NCBI GenBank assembly: GCA_003574785.1
Contig: QORU01000027.1
Location: 1-64,000, forward strand
Reading direction: 5' to 3'
Length of the DNA stretch: 64,000 nucleotides
Origin: Taklimakanibacter deserti
GTDB lineage: Bacteria > Pseudomonadota > Alphaproteobacteria > Rhizobiales > Aestuariivirgaceae
Below the pieces are notes generated by a model. The model made no database searches. It saw only the letters and a list, made by a program, of their open reading frames with translations, and was not told where the DNA came from. The position numbers were made by a program, and so were the translations under genes. Positions 58,712 through 64,000 of the stretch are shown here, one piece after another; within the stretch, counting starts at the first letter, position 1, and the number at the start of each line of letters is the position of its first letter.

Positions 58712-60433
58712 GTGGTCGAACATGCCGTAGAACGCCGTCTGGCGGCGATCCTAGCCGCCGATATGGTCGGCTACAGCCGACTTATGGGCAAGGATGAGGC
58801 CGGGACCCTCGCTGCACTGAAGGCTGTCCGGGCCGAAGTCATCGACCCAAAGGTCGCAGAGCACAACGGTCGCGTGTTCAAGGCAACCGGCGACGGTGTT
58901 CTGGCAGAGTTCCCGAGTGTCGTGAATGCGGTGGCGTGCGCGGTCGCCATCCAGCAGCAGATGGTTAGTCGGAGTACCGGCGGGCAACCCGAACAGCAAA
59001 TTGATCTCCGGATCGGGATAAACATTGGCGATGTCATCGTCGACGGCGACGATGTCTTTGGCGATGGCGTAAATGTGGCGGCGAGGCTTGAAGGTATCGC
59101 GTCTCCAGGCGAGGTCGTTGTTTCCAGCGCCGTACGCGATCACATAGGCAATCGACTCGATTTGCTATTTGACGACCTAGGAGACCAACAGCTCAAGAAT
59201 ATTTCGATGCCAGTCCGATCCTATCGTGTCCGTCTTGGCAATAATGAAAAGAGTCAACGGTTAGATTCTGTGCCTTCGACCAAGACCTCGATTGCCGTCC
59301 TCCCCTTCACAAATATGAGTAGCGACCATGAACAGGAGTATTTCGTCGACGGCCTGTCGGAAGATCTGATCACGAGTCTTTCCAAAATCCCGGAGTTGTT
59401 CGTTATCGCGAGGCATTCGACATTTGCATACAAGGGCAAGTCGATTGATCTACGACAGGTGGCAAGAGAACTAGGCGCCGATCATATAATTGAAGGGAGC
59501 GTGCGCCGAGCCGGGAGGCGTGTCCGTGTGACCGCCCAGCTCATTGAGGCCAAGAGTGGAGGGCATTTGTGGGCCGATAGATTCGACCGCGATCTCGAAG
59601 ACATATTCGCTGTTCAGGACGAAGTCGTAGCAAACATTGTCAGCTCACTATCTATGGCGTTGCCCGCGTCACGTACCCGGCGGGAACGGCACGTGCCGAG
59701 CATCGAAGCATATGACCTCTTCGTTAGAGGGCGAGCACTTTCCGTAGATACCATTGAAAAAACTACTCTCGCTTATCCGCTACTCGAAAGAGTGATCGAG
59801 CTTGATCCTGACTTCTCCGATGCCCATGCCTGGCTGGCCATGAACCTTATATTTCAGTTCATTGATAGCGGGAAAGGTGAGATGGAGAAGATCCTATCAG
59901 CCGCGAAACGCGCGGTCTCCCTTGACCCTGAAAATGCCTTGGGTCATTTTGCTCTAGGCTACGCCATTGCCTATTCAGGCGATCTTCGCGAAGGCAGGGT
60001 AGAGTTTGAACTTGCCCTACGCTTCAACCCCAATCACGCCGATGCATGGTTGTATCTCGCTGACCTGGAGGTATTGGATGGACGTCCAGAGGCGGCAGTC
60101 AGCACAGTTGAAAGAGCACTACGCCTGAACCCTTATCCACATGCGACTTATTATTGGCTATGGGGCTTCGCACTCTATGCGGCTCGGCGATACGAAGAGG
60201 CTGCCAGACATCTTGAACATCCGTCTTGTCGCGGGACCGGTTCACAACGCATTCGGGCGGCAGCACTGGCGCAGCTTGGGCAGCTGAATCAAGCTCATGA
60301 CGTGAGCCGGCAGTTTATGACAAACTATCCAAAATTCACGACCAGTGGCTGGGCAAAGACTCAACCGTTTCGCGATCCTCGCGACCTGCAGCATTTTGTC
60401 GACGGCTATATCAAAGCAGGATTGCCCGCATGA
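58712..60433 (+). CDS. Adenylate cyclase (class III)/TolB-like/TPR protein
   Basis: 573 residues. Residues ~5-165 are a class III nucleotide cyclase with the metal aspartates in AADMVGYSRLM and ATGDGVLAEF, plus GINIGDVIVDGDDVFGDGVN. A TolB/FlgO-like region follows (SIAVLPFTNMSSDHEQEYFV, residues ~190-300), then TPR-like repeats to the end (~residues 330-560). Such proteins are abundant in rhizobia; the cue is unknown. It starts at GTG. The gene is AT-richer than its neighbours, which suggests later acquisition. Confidence 0.85.
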   Translation: MVEHAVERRLAAILAADMVGYSRLMGKDEAGTLAALKAVRAEVIDPKVAEHNGRVFKATGDGVLAEFPSVVNAVACAVAIQQQMVSRSTGGQPEQQIDLRIGINIGDVIVDGDDVFGDGVNVAARLEGIASPGEVVVSSAVRDHIGNRLDLLFDDLGDQQLKNISMPVRSYRVRLGNNEKSQRLDSVPSTKTSIAVLPFTNMSSDHEQEYFVDGLSEDLITSLSKIPELFVIARHSTFAYKGKSIDLRQVARELGADHIIEGSVRRAGRRVRVTAQLIEAKSGGHLWADRFDRDLEDIFAVQDEVVANIVSSLSMALPASRTRRERHVPSIEAYDLFVRGRALSVDTIEKTTLAYPLLERVIELDPDFSDAHAWLAMNLIFQFIDSGKGEMEKILSAAKRAVSLDPENALGHFALGYAIAYSGDLREGRVEFELALRFNPNHADAWLYLADLEVLDGRPEAAVSTVERALRLNPYPHATYYWLWGFALYAARRYEEAARHLEHPSCRGTGSQRIRAAALAQLGQLNQAHDVSRQFMTNYPKFTTSGWAKTQPFRDPRDLQHFVDGYIKAGLPA

Positions 60434-60489
60434 CCACCAACCGCCGCCTCGCCGCGATTATGGTCGTCGACGTAGTCGGCTATTCTTGA
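60430..60489 (+). pseudogene. Nineteen-codon stub of a second class III adenylate cyclase
   Basis: The ATG overlaps the stop of the cyclase gene (ATGA) and encodes MTTNRRLAAIMVVDVVGYS followed by TGA. This is the usual N-terminus of rhizobial class III cyclases, including the metal aspartate, cut off at the point where RLM would follow. It indicates a lost tandem copy. Nothing recognisable of a cyclase follows the stop. Confidence 0.65.
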
Positions 60490-60552
60490 AGCTGGCACAA
60501 GGCGTTCAAAAACACGAGCGATCTGCCGAGACACCGTAGGGTCCGCGAATCC

Positions 60553-60720
60553 CGCTCCTGTATTTTACAGGGAAGATACAGGGTATTCTCTCGAAATGAG
60601 GGCTTTCCACGGGCGGAAATTTTGAGATTTTCTTTTAAAATCATTCACCTATGAAGAAAACTATTGCTCCCCTCGAACAGGGAAATTCGAGCGTCGCGCA
60701 ACAGGGATCGGGTGCTTCAG
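60553..60720. repeat. Cluster of ACAGGG motifs
   Basis: The stretch holds CCTGTA-TTT-TACAGG (60557-60571), TACAGGGAAGATACAGGG (60566-60583), ACAGGGAAATTCGAGC and ACAGGGATCGGG near 60680-60710. The first pair nearly repeats the minus-strand sequence at 14117-14136. I recall similar ACAGGGAA clusters next to inserted or decayed genes in rhizobial genomes. Function unknown. The interval between the cyclase stub and the antitoxin relic has no gene. Confidence 0.5.
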
Positions 60721-60759
60721 CAGACACGCAAGATTGATCTAAATTAGTGGATTCATTGA

Positions 60760-61002
60760 TTAATCGTCGAGTCTTGTTCTTTTCTCGAAGCGGATCTTTC
60801 GCATGGTCCGCCGGCGCGGTGAGGCTTTCGCGCCGGGCTCACTGCCTCCCAGGCGTGCGAGCCGACATGCGCTCTCCCGCTCGATCAGCGCCTTGAGGGC
60901 TTCATGGACCAGCACTGATTCTTCCTCGAGGCCCGTTCAAGCTTTGGCCTTGGCAAGGAGCTCGCCGTCGAGCGTTAAGGTTATCGTGGTCCGCACAGTC
61001 AT
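60760..61002 (-). pseudogene. VapB-family (DUF2191-type) antitoxin with internal stop
   Basis: The minus-strand frame from ATG at 61002 reads MTVRTTITLTLDGELLAKAKA, then TGA at codon 22 (60937-60939), then TGLEEESVLVHEALKALIE, RESACRLARLGGSEP and an Arg-rich tail to the stop at 60760. This is the VapB ribbon-helix-helix antitoxin layout with one nonsense codon; relatives have a sense codon there. No VapC toxin follows, the next bases on that side being the ACAGGG cluster. It is a relic of a toxin-antitoxin pair. Confidence 0.7.
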
Positions 61003-61011
61003 GCTCGAAAA

Positions 61012-61968
61012 CTATGTTCCCCATGGCTGGTTGGCCAGGCAGCATTTCTTCGCCTTCTTGCCGCTGCCGCAAGGGCATGGATCATTGCGTCCGACATCGC
61101 GCATCGGGTTGATGAACGGCGCACTTGAAACCCAGTCCGTATCCCGAAGGTGTGGGCGGCTCGGCAACTCGGCGAGCCTGTCGATGGTTCTCGTCCAGGC
61201 CAGAGCCTCAACGGCATTGTCAAGATAGCCAAGACCGAAGCCTTCAAAACGCTCGCTGTCGCTCGGATCCTTCTCGGCCTCCGCGAGATCTTTCTCGAAA
61301 TGCTCGCGCCCGAGAACACTCGTGTCTATCCGGCCTTCCTCCCATGCGCGGTGAAAAAGCGGCGCCAGGTCGCGCAGGCCAAGCAAGGCGATGGCTTCGA
61401 GCCATCCGACCCAGGCATATTCATTGTCTTCCGCCAGCCTCTCGTCGTAGAACCGCTGCAGAAAGCTCCGCATGCGGTCACGACCTATGCGGCCTTCCCA
61501 TGTCAGAAAGGTCGCGGCGCCGAACAGTGCCGAACGCACAAAGGACTCGACAGAACGCTCGGCGATCACTGCGAAAAGACTGTCGGCGTCGCCATCGTAC
61601 ATGCCTGTGGCGATCTGCGCGAGCGACTGGGTGATAGCAGCACCCAGCAAGTGATCGAGCTCGTCGGCGGGCCGGCGCAGCAGGCGGAGCAAGATCGGCC
61701 AAGCCTCAGTGTCGCGTGCCTCGCCCAGTATATAGACGCCGCGAAAGACCAGCATCTCCTCGCCTTCGGTCAAGGCTTCGCCCTCGGCCGCCTTGGCGAG
61801 AATCGTGCGCAACACGGGACCAGATTCCTCAATCCGGGCAACGCACATGTCGATCGCGAAATCCGGCAAGTCCTTGTCGCTCGCGAGTGCGCGCAGATGC
61901 TCTTCGATCGGACCGTTATCCGCAGGTCCCCCGTCCGAACCAGACATTGCAAGTTCCTCTTTCTTCAT
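61012..61968 (-). CDS. DUF1186 protein with C-terminal SEC-C motif
   Basis: About 318 residues: a helical DUF1186 domain and a C-terminal zinc-binding SEC-C motif (RNDPCPCGSGKKAKKCC). Start at MKKEELAMS, with GAGGAG upstream; a longer start is possible. SEC-C motifs occur in SecA and many uncharacterised proteins. Function unknown. Confidence 0.82.
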   Translation of the reverse strand: MKKEELAMSGSDGGPADNGPIEEHLRALASDKDLPDFAIDMCVARIEESGPVLRTILAKAAEGEALTEGEEMLVFRGVYILGEARDTEAWPILLRLLRRPADELDHLLGAAITQSLAQIATGMYDGDADSLFAVIAERSVESFVRSALFGAATFLTWEGRIGRDRMRSFLQRFYDERLAEDNEYAWVGWLEAIALLGLRDLAPLFHRAWEEGRIDTSVLGREHFEKDLAEAEKDPSDSERFEGFGLGYLDNAVEALAWTRTIDRLAELPSRPHLRDTDWVSSAPFINPMRDVGRNDPCPCGSGKKAKKCCLANQPWGT

Positions 61969-62090
61969 CGGATCTCCTCGCGACAAGGCGCATCGATCAT
62001 AGCGCAAAAGAACGGGCGCCGGCACCTCGGGCGCGCGCCGATATGCGGATTTTCAACGGATTTAACAGCCGACGAGCCGATGCTTGGACG

Positions 62091-63272
62091 TCAGAGCCAC
62101 GACTTTCCATGCGCGAGCGGGGCGATCCCCAGATGCGTGGCGATCGTCTGGCCGATATCGGCGAAGCTGGCGCGCCGGCCGAAGCTTCCAGGTGCGGCGC
62201 CCGGTGAAAAGCTGAGAATCGGCACACACTCGCGGGTGTGGTCGCTGCCGCGCCAGGTCGGATCGCAGCCGTGATCGGCGGTGATGATCAGGAGATCGCC
62301 CGGCTTCAGGCGCTCGAGCGCCTGCGGCAATTGCTCGTCGAATGCCTCGAGCGCCGCGCCATAGCCCCTGGGATCGCGGCGATGGCCATAGAGCATGTCG
62401 AAATCGACGAAATTGGTGAGGAGCAGGCCGCCGTCCTCGAGATCGGCCATCAGGCTGAACGTCGCTTCGAAGAGCGCGTCATTGCCGACTGCCTTGATCT
62501 CACGCCCGGTGCCCGAATGCGCATAGATGTCGCCGATCTTGCCGATGGAGACGACGTCGCGCCCGGCTTGGGTGAGCCGGTCGAGCAAGGTCGGGGACGG
62601 CGGCGGAATCGAATAGTCCTTGCGGTTGCCGGTGCGGGTGAAATCGCGCGCATCGGCGCCGACGAAGGGCCTGGCGATGACGCGGCCGATATTGAGATCA
62701 TAGGAGAGCTCGCGCGCCGCCGCGCAGACCTCATAGAGCCGATCGAGGCCAAAGGTTTCCTCATGAGCGGCGATCTGGATCACCGAATCGGCCGAGGTGT
62801 AGATGATCGGCTTTCCCGTCTCCATATGCTCCTCGCCGAATTCGGCGATGACATCGGTGCCCGAAGCGTGCTTGTTGCCGAGAAGGCCCGGCAACTCGGC
62901 CTGCGCGACGATCGCATCGGTGAGTGCCCGCGGGAAGCATGGAACGGTCTTGGGGAAATAGCCCCAGTCGAAAGTGACCGGCACGCCCGCGATCTCCCAA
63001 TGGCCCGACGGCGTGTCCTTGCCATTCGACACTTCGACGCCATAGCCCCATTTGCCGCGCAAGGGGACATCGCCGTCAAAGCCTTTGGGCAAATGTCCGC
63101 TTGCCGCCTTGGCGGCATGTCCCAATCCAAGAGCGGCGAGATTGGGCAAGAACGGATGCGCCTGCGCCGCCACATGTCCGAGCGTGTTGGCGCCCTTGTC
63201 GCCGAAGCGGTCGGCGTCGGGCGCGCCGCCAATGCCGACCGAATCGAGAATGAACAGGAAAGCGCGGCTCAT
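62091..63272 (-). CDS. deoB: Phosphopentomutase
   Basis: A 393-residue alkaline-phosphatase-superfamily mutase with the metal-binding [17 protein letters not shown] and [11 protein letters not shown] motifs. It converts (deoxy)ribose 1-phosphate to the 5-phosphate, the substrate of DeoC. The ATG overlaps the deoA stop by four bases. Confidence 0.96.
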   Translation of the reverse strand: MSRAFLFILDSVGIGGAPDADRFGDKGANTLGHVAAQAHPFLPNLAALGLGHAAKAASGHLPKGFDGDVPLRGKWGYGVEVSNGKDTPSGHWEIAGVPVTFDWGYFPKTVPCFPRALTDAIVAQAELPGLLGNKHASGTDVIAEFGEEHMETGKPIIYTSADSVIQIAAHEETFGLDRLYEVCAAARELSYDLNIGRVIARPFVGADARDFTRTGNRKDYSIPPPSPTLLDRLTQAGRDVVSIGKIGDIYAHSGTGREIKAVGNDALFEATFSLMADLEDGGLLLTNFVDFDMLYGHRRDPRGYGAALEAFDEQLPQALERLKPGDLLIITADHGCDPTWRGSDHTRECVPILSFSPGAAPGSFGRRASFADIGQTIATHLGIAPLAHGKSWL

Positions 63273-64000
63273 CTTGTCTCAGGTCCAATGCGGTCGAGCA
63301 CCGGGGAAGCGGGCGCCGGTGCGTCGCCCAAACGATAGGCCTTGCGCAGCGCGAAGGCGGCGCGTTCGAATTGCGTCTCATCGCGGGCATGGACGACGGC
63401 AAGCGGGCGGTCGCGCCCGACATGCGCCGATCGGCCGGCCAGGCCGGTCAGGCCGACGGCCGGATCGATCTTGTCGTCCGCCACGCGCCGTCCGCCGCCG
63501 AGCTCGATCACGGCAATGCCAAGCGCCCGCGTGTCGATATGAGCGACATGGCCGTCATGCGCCGCCATCACCGGTCGGATGATCGGCGCCTTGGGCAAGA
63601 GGCTCTCATAATTCTCCAGGAGGTCCTTGGGCCCGCCAAGAGCCGAGGCCATGGCCTGGAACCGCTCGGCGGCCGTCCCTGAGCTCAGCGACCGCTCGAG
63701 CTTGCCCGTGCCTTCGGCCACGGTCCCGGCAAGGCCGGCCAGCACCAGAAGCTCGGCGCCCAGCGCCAGCGTGACCTGGTGCAGCCGCTGGTCGCGCTTT
63801 TCGCCGGTCAGATAATCGAGCGCATTGGCGATCTCGACGGCATTGCCGGCAGCGCTCGCCAGGGGCTCGTTCATGTCGGTGATCAGCGCCGACGTCCTGA
63901 GGCCTGAGCCATTGGCGACCGCGACCAGGCTTTCGGTCAATTCAAGCGCCTCTTCCGGCGTCGCCATGAAGGCGCCAGTGCCGGCCTTCACATCGAGCAC
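63269..64000 (-). CDS. deoA: Thymidine phosphorylase, C-terminal part (cut by window edge)
   Basis: The visible 243 residues begin inside the enzyme at [11 protein letters not shown] and cover the pyrimidine nucleoside phosphorylase C-terminal half ([30 protein letters not shown]). A full enzyme is about 430-440 residues, so the N-terminal half lies beyond the right end. It cleaves thymidine with phosphate to thymine and deoxyribose 1-phosphate for DeoB. Confidence 0.93.
   Translation of the reverse strand: MLDVKAGTGAFMATPEEALELTESLVAVANGSGLRTSALITDMNEPLASAAGNAVEIANALDYLTGEKRDQRLHQVTLALGAELLVLAGLAGTVAEGTGKLERSLSSGTAAERFQAMASALGGPKDLLENYESLLPKAPIIRPVMAAHDGHVAHIDTRALGIAVIELGGGRRVADDKIDPAVGLTGLAGRSAHVGRDRPLAVVHARDETQFERAAFALRKAYRLGDAPAPASPVLDRIGPETR

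Noticed and set aside
58513..58797. A 94-codon frame before and into the cyclase gene
   Set aside because: It overlaps the cyclase start in another frame, is Arg/Ser-rich and has no recognisable similarity.
60937..60939. TGA in the antitoxin relic as selenocysteine
   Set aside because: No recoding element is visible and antitoxins of this family do not contain selenocysteine; the SelA-like protein at 6602 belongs to a catabolic branch.
53906..61011. A complete prophage or an integrated element
   Set aside because: There is no integrase, transposase, capsid or terminase gene and I found no flanking direct repeat; only one gene has a phage-like end. A patchwork of relics fits better.

Overview
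This 64 kb window is high-GC bacterial DNA that reads as the chromosome of an alphaproteobacterium of the Rhizobiales (Hyphomicrobiales) type. The best markers are the chvI-chvG-hprK-EIIA(Man)-HPr-ahcY order, an alphaproteobacterial AddAB nuclease, a DivL-like kinase with tyrosine in place of the phospho-accepting histidine, a TsaE-AmgK fusion followed by MurU, an ATP-type pckA, and two copies of a palindrome common in rhizobial intergenic regions. I see no rRNA, tRNA or CRISPR array.

Layout. 0-8.3 kb is a catabolic cluster: a trimethylamine-dehydrogenase-like flavoenzyme, two RidA genes, an FCD/GntR regulator, a dihydrodipicolinate-synthase-family enzyme, an amidohydrolase, a uronate-dehydrogenase-like enzyme and a SelA-like PLP enzyme. 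Three intergenic spacers here share a 12-19 bp motif that is a good candidate operator for the FCD regulator. 8.3-12.3 kb is a polar amino acid ABC importer with a divergent IclR regulator. 12.5-25.3 kb holds an alpha/beta hydrolase, trxA, addA, addB and the cell-wall recycling/TsaE/DivL operon. 25.4-33.4 kb is the ahcY, regulatory PTS, ChvGI and pckA locus. 33.4-39.7 kb carries a MarR regulator with a four-cysteine tail, a class A penicillin-binding protein, a DUF45 metallopeptidase, a PHA depolymerase, a SCO protein and a FucU/RbsD protein. 39.7-48.2 kb has a tandem aldehyde dehydrogenase, deoC and the Entner-Doudoroff set eda-edd-pgl-zwf. 48.4-53.9 kb has hrpB, a sulfite-oxidase-family enzyme and an ABC-2 exporter. 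53.9-61.0 kb is a decayed accessory stretch. 61.0-64.0 kb has a SEC-C protein, deoB and the C-terminal part of deoA, which runs off the window.

How the genes fit together. Central carbon use is well covered: zwf-pgl-edd-eda takes glucose 6-phosphate to pyruvate and glyceraldehyde 3-phosphate, pckA controls gluconeogenesis, and deoA/deoB/deoC degrade deoxynucleosides. HPr, EIIA(Man) and HprK form the regulatory (non-transporting) PTS typical of alphaproteobacteria, next to the envelope/acid-responsive ChvG-ChvI pair.

Most unusual region. The 53.9-61.0 kb stretch holds a frameshifted Cache-domain gene, a fragment of an ABC-2 permease, a large orphan protein with a phage-tail-like C-terminus, a tandem NTF2-like membrane protein, an adenylate cyclase/TPR gene followed by a 19-codon stub of a second cyclase, an unannotated VapB-type antitoxin gene with an internal stop, and clustered ACAGGG motifs. 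It looks like a patchwork of insertions and deletions. I found no clearly new multi-gene system. The best leads are the candidate FCD regulon, the RidA-enzyme pairs, the two composite palindromic elements bracketing edd-eda, and this accessory stretch.
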